NCBI RefSeq assembly: GCF_039904985.1
Contig: NZ_CP157005.1
Location: 2,294,001 to 2,358,000 of the forward strand
Direction of reading: 5' to 3'
Length of the DNA: 64,000 nucleotides
From: Methylomonas sp. AM2-LC
GTDB taxonomy: Bacteria > Pseudomonadota > Gammaproteobacteria > Methylococcales > Methylomonadaceae
The notes below the pieces were generated by a model. It did not search any database. It saw only the letters and a program-made list of their open reading frames with translations, and was not told the DNA's origin. The position numbers and the translations under genes are program-made. Positions 42,851 through 51,929 of this stretch are shown one piece after another. Within the stretch, counting starts at the first letter, position 1. Each line of letters begins with the position of its first letter.

Positions 42851-45800
42851 GTGAATAAGCATTCCACAACTCAGCGCTCCCATAATCAGACTTTAAAGCC
42901 TTTAATCAACTTTATTATTTGTACCTTGCTCTTCAGATTAATTGCAGAGCTTGTGCTGCGATACTGGTTTGCTGATCTATTGCTGTTACATTATGCAGGC
43001 TTACTGGTCGATGCTACCTTCATCGTGGTGGGTTCTTGGGTGCTTTATCGCATAGTCATACAGCAGTTTACTGTTGCCATCGCACCAGGTATTACGCAGA
43101 TTTTCTCTCGAGTGGACGCCGAAAATAGCCAGAATATCGCGACCGAAATTTTAAATGCGTCTACGGATGCCATTTTTGCCAAAGATCTGCAAGGCCAGTA
43201 CTTGCTGTTTAATCAAACCTTTGCGGCCGCTACAGACAAATTGGCGGATGAGGTGTTACAAAGTGATGCCTCGTTATTATTTCCACATGAGCAGGCGGAG
43301 CTGGTAAGCACTCATGATCAATTAGTGTTGAGTACTCAGCAGGTGTTATCGTTTGAAGTTACTTTGTCAACAGTGACGGGGGATCGTACCTATCTAAATA
43401 CCAAAGGCCCATTACACGATGCCACAGGACAGGTCATTGGGGTGTTTGGTATTTCGCGCGATATTACAGAACGTAAATTGGTGGCACAAGCACTCACAGA
43501 CAACGAAGTATCACTTCAGGAAGCACAGAACATCGCCGGTTTGGGTAGTTATGTGCTGGATATTAAAACCGGCATGTGGTCTTGCTCTAATCTATTGGAT
43601 GATATATTGGGTATTGATCGGGATTACGAACATTCATTAGAGGGCTGGAAACGCTTATTGCATCCTATGGATAGGGATATGATGAGCCGCTATGTTGAGC
43701 AAAGTTTACTTAAGCAGGCTAAACCCTTTAATAAAGAATATCGCATTATCCGGCATAACGATCAGGCCTTACGCTGGGTGCATGGTATGGGCAGATTGGA
43801 ATTTAATGCGCAGGGACAGCCTATTAAATTGCGTGGCACCATACAGAACATTACCCAACGTAAACTGGAGGAAGCTTTTTTGCAGCAACTTCAGGAATCG
43901 GCTTTAGTTAAGCAAAAACAGGCTCATTCCGATGCGATACAATTGATGCTGGATGCACAGATGGCGCGTAACAGCGCAGAATTGGCCAATCTGGCTCTGC
44001 AAAAAAGCGAACAACAGTTATTAATGGCGCAGGAAGCCGCGCAAGTCGGTATTTGGGAATGGGATTTACTCACCCAGCAATGTTATTTTTCCCCCGAATA
44101 TTCCAAACTGTATGGATATGATTCTGCACAAGGAATTACGAGCAATGATGAGTGGCGGGCGCTGGTGCTGCCTGAGGATTTGGCCGTCATTGATGCCGTA
44201 TGGGATAGTCATATTTTAAAAGGAGAACGATTTGAAGTGGAATTTAGAGCGCGCTGTTTAAATGGTGAACTGCGTTGGTTTGTCAGTAAAGGCAAGGCGC
44301 TATATGATGCCGATGGCACGCCAGTACGTCTGTCTGGCATTAATCTGGATATAACGATACGTAAACAAACAGAACAGCAATTGCATATATTGGTACAAGC
44401 TGTGGAACAAAGTTCTGAAGGAATTATTATTACCAATATGCATTACGAAATTGAATATGCAAATCAAGCGTATTTACATAACTGCGGCTATTCATTTGCG
44501 GAATTAATAAGACAAAACCCGCGCATACTTAATTCTGGAAAAACCCCTAAAGCAACTATTAAGGCTTTTTGGGAGGCGATGCAGCAAGGTAAAAGCTGGA
44601 AAGGCGAGTTTATCAATAAACGTAAAGATGACAGTGAATATGTGGCGTTTTCACTGATTACTCCTTTGCGGCAACCTGACGGTAGCATTAGTCATTATGT
44701 ATCGGTGCAGGAAGATATTACCGAAAAGAAACGTAATGCCCGCGAGTTAGACGAATATCGCTATCGGTTAGAGGCGCTGGTGGAGAGTCGCACGGCAGAA
44801 TTACAAACCGCCATTGCTCATGCTCAGGCCGCCAATCAAGCCAAAACCGCGTTTTTGGCCAATATGAGTCATGAAATTCGTACGCCACTGAATGCTATTA
44901 TTGGCCTTACACACTTGTTAAAACAAAGTGGCTTAAATACAGATCAGCGCACCCGTTTGGAAAAGATTGCCGCTTCAGGTCAGCACTTGCTCTCCATTAT
45001 TAATGATATTTTAGACTTGTCGAAAATAGAAGCCGGACATTTACAACTAGAACTTCGAGATTTTGCCCTGGAAAGTGTATTGGATAATGTGTGTTCATTA
45101 TTTTCAACGCAAGCCAAAGCTAAAGGCTTAACCATTAGCGTTGACAATGATAGTGTGCCAACCTGGTTATGGGGCGATCAAACCAGGGTACGACAGATCA
45201 TGCTTAATTTTGTCAGCAATGCCATTAAATTTACAGAACAGGGCGGTATTTGCTTACGTGCTAAATTATTGGAAGAATCCCCGCAAGGTATCGGGGTACG
45301 CTTCGAGGTTGAGGATAGCGGTATCGGTATCAGTGCCGATTTTCTGCCGCATTTGTTCGATGCCTTTACGCAGGCAGATGTTTCCACCGCACGTACCTTT
45401 GGCGGAACCGGGTTGGGCTTGGCCATATCGCGGCGCGTTGCCAAGTTAATGGGTGGCGAAGTAGGGGTGGAATCAACACCCGGTGTCGGCAGTATTTTTT
45501 GGTTTACTGTGGTCCTGCAACGTGGACATGGCCTACACAGTGTGACTAAAAATACCAAGCGTGTCTCGGCAGAAACGCAATTGCGAGAGCAGTATGCTGG
45601 CACGCGTATTCTGGTGGTGGATGATAATGCCATTAACCTTGAAGTGGCTGAAGCTTTGTTGCATGCCGTTGGTTTGAGTGTTGATACCGCTGTGAATGGT
45701 GCCATTGCTGTCGAGAAAATTTTCAACCAGCAGTATGCCTTGGTACTGATGGATATGCACATGCCGGAAATGGATGGTTTACAGGCTACCCGCAAGATAC

Positions 45801-46405
45801 GTAATAACCCACTGTTTGCTAATTTGCCCATACTGGCCATGACGGCCAATGCTTTCGATGAAGACCGTAATCGCTGTAAGGCGGTTGGCATGAACGATTT
45901 TGTGACTAAACCCGTCAATCCAGAATCCTTTTACGCTGTTTTGTTACGCTGGTTAGCCCCTGTACAAAAAGATCCCGCTTTGCAGGAACATGAACTATCA
46001 GCGTTACCCAGCCCCACTACAGTGGGGCAGAATAATTCCACGGCGGCGCAAGCTATTCCCGAACAGTGGCTAAATATACCCGGTATTAATATTCAGCAAT
46101 GCATGAATGTGGTAAATGGCGATGTAGAAAAACTCCAGCGTTTACTGACCATGTTTGTTAGCGGTCATGCTAATGATATGGTGAATATATTGACAGCCAT
46201 TCGCGATGGCGACAGGCCAAAGGCAAAACGTATCTCACATGCTTTGAAAGGCGTGGCGGGTACTATGGCAATGACTGATTTGTATAAAAGCGCTGAGGCG
46301 CTGGATAGGGGCTTATATCAGTCGCTGCCGGATAACGACTGCATTACCTTAGCTTTAGCGTGCGAACAACAACTGCAAAACATTGTACAAGCCATCAGGG
46401 AATAA
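42851..46405 (+). CDS. hybrid sensor histidine kinase, multi-PAS with receiver and HPt domains
   Basis: 1184-residue inner-membrane kinase. Two membrane helices lie at about 18-80, then four PAS/PAC units (the first around 95-210, e.g. DAIFAKDLQGQYLLFNQ; the last around 515-635), HisKA with H674 in NMSHEIRTPLNAI, HATPase (DSGIGIS, GGTGLGLAIS), a receiver with D968 in VLMDMHMPEMDG and an HPt domain with H1130 in ISHALKGVAGTM. This gives a full His-Asp-His relay within one protein that could pass phosphate to the receiver-HATPase protein encoded upstream. The start is GTG. The sensed signal is unknown. Confidence 0.93.
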   Translation: MNKHSTTQRSHNQTLKPLINFIICTLLFRLIAELVLRYWFADLLLLHYAGLLVDATFIVVGSWVLYRIVIQQFTVAIAPGITQIFSRVDAENSQNIATEILNASTDAIFAKDLQGQYLLFNQTFAAATDKLADEVLQSDASLLFPHEQAELVSTHDQLVLSTQQVLSFEVTLSTVTGDRTYLNTKGPLHDATGQVIGVFGISRDITERKLVAQALTDNEVSLQEAQNIAGLGSYVLDIKTGMWSCSNLLDDILGIDRDYEHSLEGWKRLLHPMDRDMMSRYVEQSLLKQAKPFNKEYRIIRHNDQALRWVHGMGRLEFNAQGQPIKLRGTIQNITQRKLEEAFLQQLQESALVKQKQAHSDAIQLMLDAQMARNSAELANLALQKSEQQLLMAQEAAQVGIWEWDLLTQQCYFSPEYSKLYGYDSAQGITSNDEWRALVLPEDLAVIDAVWDSHILKGERFEVEFRARCLNGELRWFVSKGKALYDADGTPVRLSGINLDITIRKQTEQQLHILVQAVEQSSEGIIITNMHYEIEYANQAYLHNCGYSFAELIRQNPRILNSGKTPKATIKAFWEAMQQGKSWKGEFINKRKDDSEYVAFSLITPLRQPDGSISHYVSVQEDITEKKRNARELDEYRYRLEALVESRTAELQTAIAHAQAANQAKTAFLANMSHEIRTPLNAIIGLTHLLKQSGLNTDQRTRLEKIAASGQHLLSIINDILDLSKIEAGHLQLELRDFALESVLDNVCSLFSTQAKAKGLTISVDNDSVPTWLWGDQTRVRQIMLNFVSNAIKFTEQGGICLRAKLLEESPQGIGVRFEVEDSGIGISADFLPHLFDAFTQADVSTARTFGGTGLGLAISRRVAKLMGGEVGVESTPGVGSIFWFTVVLQRGHGLHSVTKNTKRVSAETQLREQYAGTRILVVDDNAINLEVAEALLHAVGLSVDTAVNGAIAVEKIFNQQYALVLMDMHMPEMDGLQATRKIRNNPLFANLPILAMTANAFDEDRNRCKAVGMNDFVTKPVNPESFYAVLLRWLAPVQKDPALQEHELSALPSPTTVGQNNSTAAQAIPEQWLNIPGINIQQCMNVVNGDVEKLQRLLTMFVSGHANDMVNILTAIRDGDRPKAKRISHALKGVAGTMAMTDLYKSAEALDRGLYQSLPDNDCITLALACEQQLQNIVQAIRE

Positions 46406-46832
46406 GCGCTTAACAATCAATCCGTCTGCATTATTTACCTCCGATCGGCTAGTCCGTTCATGTTGAGCACCGTCGAACCATGAACGGACTAGCTGATGTA
46501 CTAAGCCTAGATAGGATGTGCCGACGCCAGGAGGCGCATCAATCGCGGCAGATGCGCTTCACGTTGTGCAGAAAATTCTATAGTGCATTGATTTTAATTA
46601 CAAAAAAAATTAAGCTGAATAGTTACAAATGTTCATTAATTGCATCAAACTCTAAAGGAAATACAGCATATACCCTAAGTAAATCAAAATCACAGCCAAA
46701 AACTCAACCTGAATGGGTAGAAAATTCGCTGGTTTTATTAGAATATTGTGTTTAGACGGGCAAACAACGCTGATTATAGTGCTGCATTCGGTATAATAGG
46801 TCTATTTAGATTTTTGAAAGGAAACGCGGCTT
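46406..46832. other. 427-base spacer
   Basis: Contains a strong hairpin (46448-46493) and, near 46516, a stretch GATGTGCCGACGCC recalling the GATGTGCC repeat. A frame at 46480-46755 overlaps these repeats and is not accepted. The promoter of the beta-RFAP synthase gene should lie near its 3' end. Confidence 0.55.
46448..46493. repeat. 15-bp-stem hairpin, GTCCGTTCATG family
   Basis: GCTAGTCCGTTCATG at 46448-46462 pairs perfectly with CATGAACGGACTAGC at 46479-46493; the 16-base loop contains GAGCACCGTCGAAC. The CCGTTCAT...ATGAACGG core with a TCGA loop resembles a palindromic repeat common in proteobacterial genomes. It may also end transcription of the kinase gene 43 bases upstream, although no T run follows. 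Confidence 0.8.
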
Positions 46833-47792
46833 GTGAAAGCACAGCACAAAAAAGTCACTGTTTTAGCGCCAGCCCGGTTGCATATGGGCTTTATCGATTT
46901 AAGCGGGGCGCTGGGTCGAGATTTTGGTAGCATCGGCATTGGTCTGAACGAAATCAATACCCGCTTGAGCATCACTGCGGCAGAATCGTTAACCGTTACC
47001 GGCCAAGTGACAAAACGGGCAGAAAAATGCGCGCGGCAATTATGTCAGGCATTACAGGTTGCAGAGCAGGTGCATATTGATATTTTGAGTGCCATCCCAG
47101 AACATATAGGCTTGGGTTCGGGTACGCAACTGGCATTAGCCATTGGCATGGGCCTTAATCATTACTATCAATTAGGTCTGCAAGTACGCGATATAGCGTG
47201 TCTTACCGACCGCGGTACCCGTTCTGGTATCGGCATAGGTGTGTTTGAAAAAGGTGGTTTAATTGTCGATGGAGGCCGTGGTCCTTTAACATCCACCCCG
47301 CCGCTATTGGTACAAATGCCGGTACCTGAAGACTGGCGTTTTATTCTGGTGTTTGATCAGCGCGGGCAAGGCTTGCACGGTGAACAGGAAATTAATGCCT
47401 TTAAACAATTACCCGCCTTTCCACGCAGCGCTTCAGAACGCTTATGTTATCTATTGTTGATGCAAGCTTTGCCCGCATTAGCAGAACAGGATTTAGCCAA
47501 ATTTGGTGAAGTGATTAGCTTATTGCAGACCGCCGTGGGTGAACACTTTGCGCCTGTGCAGGGCGGTATCTTTACCAGCCCGGAAGTGGCAGCAGCCATG
47601 GCTTGGTTACAAGCGCAAGGGGCGATGGCTATTGGTCAAACCTCTTGGGGGCCAACCGGCTTTTGTGCTGTGCACGGTGCAGAGCGTGCTGAAGCCTTAT
47701 TGGCACAACTCAGTGCCGATTTTGCTGCCACGCAATTGACGTTTATGGTGGTTACTGCACGTAATCAAAGCGCCGAAATCCTTATTCAATAA
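46833..47792 (+). CDS. mptG: beta-ribofuranosylaminobenzene 5'-phosphate synthase
   Basis: Cytoplasmic enzyme that joins 4-hydroxybenzoate or 4-aminobenzoate with PRPP, releasing CO2 and PPi, in the first committed step of methanopterin synthesis (EC 2.4.2.54). 319 residues of the GHMP-kinase fold: VLAPARLHMGFIDLSGALGR, EHIGLGSGTQLALAIG, TDRGTRSGIGIGVFEKGG and GQTSWGPTGF. In bacteria it marks the tetrahydromethanopterin formaldehyde pathway. Start GTG with AAGGA about 11 bases upstream. Its 3' end overlaps the convergent soxZ gene by 11 bases. Confidence 0.92.
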   Translation: MKAQHKKVTVLAPARLHMGFIDLSGALGRDFGSIGIGLNEINTRLSITAAESLTVTGQVTKRAEKCARQLCQALQVAEQVHIDILSAIPEHIGLGSGTQLALAIGMGLNHYYQLGLQVRDIACLTDRGTRSGIGIGVFEKGGLIVDGGRGPLTSTPPLLVQMPVPEDWRFILVFDQRGQGLHGEQEINAFKQLPAFPRSASERLCYLLLMQALPALAEQDLAKFGEVISLLQTAVGEHFAPVQGGIFTSPEVAAAMAWLQAQGAMAIGQTSWGPTGFCAVHGAERAEALLAQLSADFAATQLTFMVVTARNQSAEILIQ

Positions 47793-48093
47793 GGTGATCA
47801 TTACGGTCTGTGTTTAACTGATTATCGACCCAGCTAACCGACAGTTTGTCACCTTGTTGCAGATTTTTTAGCCGAAAACTAAAAAATGGATTTTTCGCCA
47901 TACTGCCCCCCATATCCACCTCTAATACAGGTTCGGCATTAACCATGACCGTTAGTTCGGTAATAAAGTGAGCGGGAATCAAGTCATTAGTCAGCGGATC
48001 CCGATTACGACCATTTTCCATGGGGTGCATAATCAGCAAGCGTAATTCTGTGTCACTGCCTTGCGTTTCGGTTCTAATTTTAATACTCGTCAT
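47782..48093 (-). CDS. soxZ: SoxZ-type thiosulfate-oxidation carrier subunit
   Basis: 103 residues of the SoxZ immunoglobulin-like fold: THPME-like IMHPMENGRNRD, LIPAHFITELTVMVN, KNPFFSFRLKN and LSVSWVDN. SoxZ pairs with SoxY, whose Cys carries sulfur intermediates in the periplasm. No soxY, soxA, soxX or soxB lies in this window. It trails the DUF350/GSP-synthase gene group by 61 bases on the same strand and may be co-transcribed with it. No strong ribosome site before the ATG. Confidence 0.85.
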   Translation of the reverse strand: MTSIKIRTETQGSDTELRLLIMHPMENGRNRDPLTNDLIPAHFITELTVMVNAEPVLEVDMGGSMAKNPFFSFRLKNLQQGDKLSVSWVDNQLNTDRNDHLIE

Positions 48094-48154
48094 CTGTAAC
48101 CCGTATCTATTGCAACGAAATTCGCCCTGGCAACTTTCATTGATGCCATTGATT

Positions 48155-48571
48155 TTACATCGTCATACAGGCGGCCATTAAAATGCCGGTGCTTAAGGAA
48201 AAGCTGGATAATACCCAGGCCGGACCTAGTTCATCATCAGCAATGCGTCGGCATAAATCCGCAAATAACAATCGCAAACCCCAAAATACCAACACTTGCA
48301 TAAACAAGGCAAAGCCAGACCAGACCAACATGTCGAGTAGAGAAATACTGTTGGCAATTACGCCCGCCAAGGCCACGGCAAAGCCTAATACCGCACCGCT
48401 AAAAGCAATGGCGGGTGCGGTTTTGCCCTGTTTAATGAGTTCAAATTCCGCATAAGGCGTAATCCACACATAACAACAGGCAAACAGGCCGGTGAGTACA
48501 ATCGCCGCTACAAAGTGCAGAAAAAACCCGTTGGCACCCGCCAATAGTTCTGCCAGATCAGTTACTTCCAT
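48155..48571 (-). CDS. DUF350 inner-membrane protein (YjfL-like)
   Basis: 138 residues with four hydrophobic segments: FLHFVAAIVLTGLFACCYVW, AFSGAVLGFAVALAGVI, LLDMLVWSGFALFMQVLVFW and LSSFSLSTGILMAACM, matching the duplicated two-helix DUF350 unit. Its ATG overlaps the stop of the upstream glutathionylspermidine-synthase-family gene (ATGA). In many genomes DUF350 proteins accompany this enzyme family, as here; exact role unknown. Confidence 0.85.
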   Translation of the reverse strand: MEVTDLAELLAGANGFFLHFVAAIVLTGLFACCYVWITPYAEFELIKQGKTAPAIAFSGAVLGFAVALAGVIANSISLLDMLVWSGFALFMQVLVFWGLRLLFADLCRRIADDELGPAWVLSSFSLSTGILMAACMTM

Positions 48572-49704
48572 CAGTTATCCTCAACAAAATAATGGGGAAT
48601 AAAGCGGCTGTTATTGCCGGTAATTTCGCTGGTATCTTCGCGGATACCGATGCCAGCTGCCTGATTGGCGATAACCCAGCTGCCGATGACCGGGTAATGG
48701 CCAGCAAAGGCAGTCAAGGGGGTATATTGCTGATAAATATAACCTTCCGCACCATACGACCCTGTGGTTTCCACCACACTGGCACCACGGCGAATTTCGA
48801 TATTGGCACCTTCTCGCGAGTACAAAGGTTTACGCACATAAGCCCCCAGTAATGGCTGATCGCCAAAACTGGCGGCTAACAGATTGGGGTGATCCGGGAA
48901 TAGCTCCCATAACATTGGCAAAATACCTTTGCTGCTGAGCAAGAGCTTCCAAGCCGGTTCCAGTAGGGTTAAGTTTGCGCTTGGCAAATAGCGACTAAAC
49001 TCATCCTGTAACAGCCATTCCCAGGGATAGAGTTTAAACAAGGCAGATATAACCTGTAACTGTTCATCCACAAACCGCTGTTGGCGCTTATCCCAACCGA
49101 TTTGTGGTATCGGTAGATGCCAGGTCTGCAAGCCAGCTTGCAGGGCAGTATCGCGTAAATATTCAACATTGCCAAAATCTTCGTCGCTGCCATCCATGCT
49201 GGCAAAGTGCAGGGCAGGGTGACGATGGCGATAGTTTGCCCAGAAACTCAGCAATTTTTCATGTATGGAATTGAACTGGTCGGCTTGTGGAAAACACTCT
49301 TGTAACCAGAACCATTGCACCACACTGGCTTCCAGTAAAGCGGTAGGCGTGTCGGCGTTATATTCCAGTAGTTTTGGTGTACCAGTGCCGTTCCAGGCTA
49401 AATCGAAACGCCCATACAGGCTAGGTTCCTGTTGTTCCCACGACTGAATAATATAAGGCACGGCCCATTGCGGAATGTGTAATTTAGCAAAACCGTTGCG
49501 TCTGATGATGTGATCAACTGCACTTAAACACAATTGATGCAGTTCGTGGGTCACATCGTCCAGTAAATCGATTTGGCTGCGGGTAAAGCAATAGCAAGCC
49601 GATTCATCCCAATAGATTTCTCCACCCGGACTATGATAATGCATGCCGACGCTGCCGACGCGTGCCTGCCAGTCGCTACGGGGTGTTAAGGCAATACGCT
49701 GCAT
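48571..49704 (-). CDS. glutathionylspermidine synthase family protein (YgiC/YjfC-like ATP-grasp)
   Basis: 377 residues homologous to the C-terminal synthetase domain of glutathionylspermidine synthase, an ATP-grasp ligase: YWDESACYCFTRSQID, GRFDLAWNGTGTPKLLEYNA (with D and E/N metal ligands), YVRKPLYSREGANI and IGSWVIANQAAGIGIREDTS. Stand-alone members ligate peptide-like substrates to an unknown acceptor. The amidase domain of the bifunctional enzyme is absent. Sits 3 bases after the membrane protein gene and overlaps the DUF350 gene, so all three form one operon. Confidence 0.88.
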   Translation of the reverse strand: MQRIALTPRSDWQARVGSVGMHYHSPGGEIYWDESACYCFTRSQIDLLDDVTHELHQLCLSAVDHIIRRNGFAKLHIPQWAVPYIIQSWEQQEPSLYGRFDLAWNGTGTPKLLEYNADTPTALLEASVVQWFWLQECFPQADQFNSIHEKLLSFWANYRHRHPALHFASMDGSDEDFGNVEYLRDTALQAGLQTWHLPIPQIGWDKRQQRFVDEQLQVISALFKLYPWEWLLQDEFSRYLPSANLTLLEPAWKLLLSSKGILPMLWELFPDHPNLLAASFGDQPLLGAYVRKPLYSREGANIEIRRGASVVETTGSYGAEGYIYQQYTPLTAFAGHYPVIGSWVIANQAAGIGIREDTSEITGNNSRFIPHYFVEDN

Positions 49705-49706
49705 GC

Positions 49707-50951
49707 TTAGCCGCCGAAACCGGAAAAGAAGCGGCCAAAGCCACCAAAACCACCACGGCGTACTTCGCTTGGATTACTGTCCCAACGGCTGCCGTAACTG
49801 CTGCGGGTATATCTGCCCGAGCCACTCCCTGCGCCACCGGAGCCGCCATTGCCACCCGTAGAATTATTGGCAGTGTTACACGCTTGTGGCATGGCATTAG
49901 GATCTTGACACGGTGGTTGGGCAATACGAAAATCATTCGGGTGATTAAGGTAAGCGGCCATAGACAGACTGCTCAATACAGCCAGCGATACCTGCATGGA
50001 GCGGCGCTGGTTGGGTATGGGCGGGGCGGGGTTATGTTCCAGTGCATTACCGGTTTGTACCCAGATCTCCCAATCGGTTAAGCGTGGATAAAATCCGGCA
50101 TAAAAGCAGATACCCACCAGTAGAAACACATAATAATCCAGTTTATTGCCAAAGCTTAAAAACAGCGGTAAACCTATCCATACCAAAGCATTGATGAGTA
50201 GTGCGGAGTATAAAGCGCGTTTTTGAGCGCGGCGGGTTTTGTCCTGATAACTCAGCCCAGTAGCAGATGGTGATTTAGCCAATTGGTAGAGCAAGGCATA
50301 CACCACTAGCGCCAACCCCACACACAGTAACCGGACTGGTGTGGCCGATAAATGCGTGACGTAACCCGTAAACTCGGCATACTGCCAAGCAATACTGGTG
50401 GCGAAAAAGATGTAACACAATAGATTAAACAGCGTTAACACACTGGCGTAGCGAAAAGCGGCGGCTGCGCTTTCAAACTGCATGCAAGCGGCACTTTTGC
50501 CATGCACAGGTTCTGCTCTAAATGTACCGATCTGATAGGTATTGCGCTGGTAGGAATTTAACCATAGCAACATTTCCGGACCTATTAGCCAAGTATGCAC
50601 ATTAATAGATTCACGCCAATTTTGCGCCGAACCATGCAAGAGGCGGCGACTGTGCAGCTGCGGGTGATTGGCAACGCAGAGCGCGTTGCTGGGAAGAGTG
50701 CTGCTGAACAAATAGCCGGATTTAACGATTTGTTCTGGATAAAAACTGATACTGCGGGTATTGATGATATCGCCCAGTAACGCAATCAGGTAAACAGCCA
50801 GCAACACACAACATACTTCCAGGATATAAATCTGGCTTTGAATACCCAGCCAGCATAGCCAAAGCACCAGAGAAAAGCCCACCAGCGCCAGCAACTTTTT
50901 CCAGAGGCTGTAATAGATAGTTAATTTATTAGCTAGGGTCGAGGTGGACAT
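49707..50951 (-). CDS. membrane protein with YgiB-like glycine-rich C-terminal tail
   Basis: 414 residues. Two helices near the N-terminus (LLALVGFSLVLWLCWLGI, VCCVLLAVYLIALLG), four more between about 180 and 315, and one near 340. The last 70 residues form a low-complexity tail rich in Gly, Ser, Arg and Phe (GGNGGSGGAGSGSGRY, RRGGFGGFGRFF), like the tails of DUF1190/YgiB proteins that neighbour YgiC enzymes. First gene of the operon with the ligase-family and DUF350 genes. Function unknown; association with the ligase product is inferred. Confidence 0.7.
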   Translation of the reverse strand: MSTSTLANKLTIYYSLWKKLLALVGFSLVLWLCWLGIQSQIYILEVCCVLLAVYLIALLGDIINTRSISFYPEQIVKSGYLFSSTLPSNALCVANHPQLHSRRLLHGSAQNWRESINVHTWLIGPEMLLWLNSYQRNTYQIGTFRAEPVHGKSAACMQFESAAAAFRYASVLTLFNLLCYIFFATSIAWQYAEFTGYVTHLSATPVRLLCVGLALVVYALLYQLAKSPSATGLSYQDKTRRAQKRALYSALLINALVWIGLPLFLSFGNKLDYYVFLLVGICFYAGFYPRLTDWEIWVQTGNALEHNPAPPIPNQRRSMQVSLAVLSSLSMAAYLNHPNDFRIAQPPCQDPNAMPQACNTANNSTGGNGGSGGAGSGSGRYTRSSYGSRWDSNPSEVRRGGFGGFGRFFSGFGG

Positions 50952-51107
50952 GGGTGAAAAATGTTAGGGTAGTGCGGTTAGATACGCGTTAATTCCTGTT
51001 AATATGGGTTTGATATTTCTCGCGCATTGTAACCCGCCAAACCACGCCGGATTATAGTAAATATAGACTATTTGCATTATAGGGTTGGAAATCAAAATGA
51101 CTCATGC

Positions 51108-51212
51108 GGGCATTGGGGTCAGGTCTTTCCATGACACATGCAAGTAATTTCATTTTACCGTTCGACTAACTGTTGAGCAATAACAACGTGGTAATGGTTA
51201 GTCATCAAACAA
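51108..51212 (-). pseudogene. RAYT fragment F1 (3' end only)
   Basis: Covers the end motif GGGCATTGGGGTCAGG and codons for the HUH motif region (TNHYHVVIAQQLVER, stop). It breaks off at CATCAAACAA. The most deleted fragment of the series. Confidence 0.75.
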
Positions 51213-51230
51213 AGAGGGCATTGCGTGGGG

Positions 51231-51442
51231 TATTGGGGTCAGGTCTTTCCATAACATATGCAAGTAATTTCATTTTACCGTTCGACTAACTCTCGCAAAC
51301 TTGACCAAATATTTCCAGCCAACATAATCTATCGTCATCGTCTAAAAAAATATCATGGCGAGCATTTCCTCGCGAAGTGACATGATACAAACCGCCCGCT
51401 AATTCAATTCTTAAAGGTCTTGCCATATTGTTTAACCTTTCA
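51231..51442 (-). pseudogene. RAYT fragment F2 (start region kept, HUH region deleted)
   Basis: Carries the 3' end motif fused to the N-terminal part; the piece from CTAACTG to GAATCGC is missing. Frame from 51426 reads MARPLRIELAGGLYHVTSRG and on to FGQVCES, then stop. Full-length RAYT proteins have 200 or more residues. Confidence 0.75.
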
Positions 51443-51443
51443 C

Positions 51444-51632
51444 GGGCATTGGGGTCAGGTCTTTCCATGACACATGCAAGTAATTTCATTTTACCGTTCG
51501 ACTAACTGTTGAGCAATAACAACGTGTTAATGGTTAGTCATCAAACAATAAGCATGGCATATCCAGTTGAATCGCTCGCAAACTTGACCAAATATTTCCA
51601 GCCAACATAATCTATCGTCATCGTCTAAAAAA
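51444..51632 (-). pseudogene. RAYT fragment F3 (HUH region, no start)
   Basis: Encodes, without a start codon, DDDDRLCWLEIFGQVCERFN and then TNHYHVVIAQQLVER with stop. It ends at the point TCTAAAAAA where the next fragment begins. Part of the duplicated block. Confidence 0.75.
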
Positions 51633-51635
51633 AGA

Positions 51636-51929
51636 GGGCATTGGGGTCAGGTCTTTCCATAACATATGCAAGTAATTTCATTTTACCGTTCGACTAACTC
51701 TCGCAAACTTGACCAAATATTTCCAGTCAACATAATCTATTGTCATCGTCTAAAAAAATATCATGGTGAGCATTTCCTCGCGAAGTGACATGATACAAAC
51801 CGCCCGCTAATTCAATTCTTAAAGGTCTTGCCATATTGTTTAACCTTTCATATATATATTTATGTTATTCATTCTGTATATGCTGTACATTTATTTTAAC
51901 ATAAAAATGCGTTATTGAAAGACCTGACC
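51636..51929 (-). pseudogene. RAYT remnant F4 with 5' end and inverted-repeat end, abutting intron copy 1
   Basis: Has the start (ATG at 51834), the AT-rich upstream region and the outer end GAAAGACCTGACC, the inverse of the GGTCAGGTCTTTC at its other end. The HUH segment is deleted, and a TGG to TGA change (TGTTGACTGG) stops the frame after about 38 codons. The group II intron begins at the next base. Confidence 0.8.

Noticed and set aside
46480..46755. 91-codon open frame before the beta-RFAP synthase gene
   Set aside because: Starts in the arm of a palindromic repeat and runs through AT-rich spacer; composition is not protein-like.
51108..51929. CRISPR-like tandem repeats
   Set aside because: Repeat units are 100-300 bases, coding-derived RAYT fragments with nested deletions; there are no short regular repeats and spacers.
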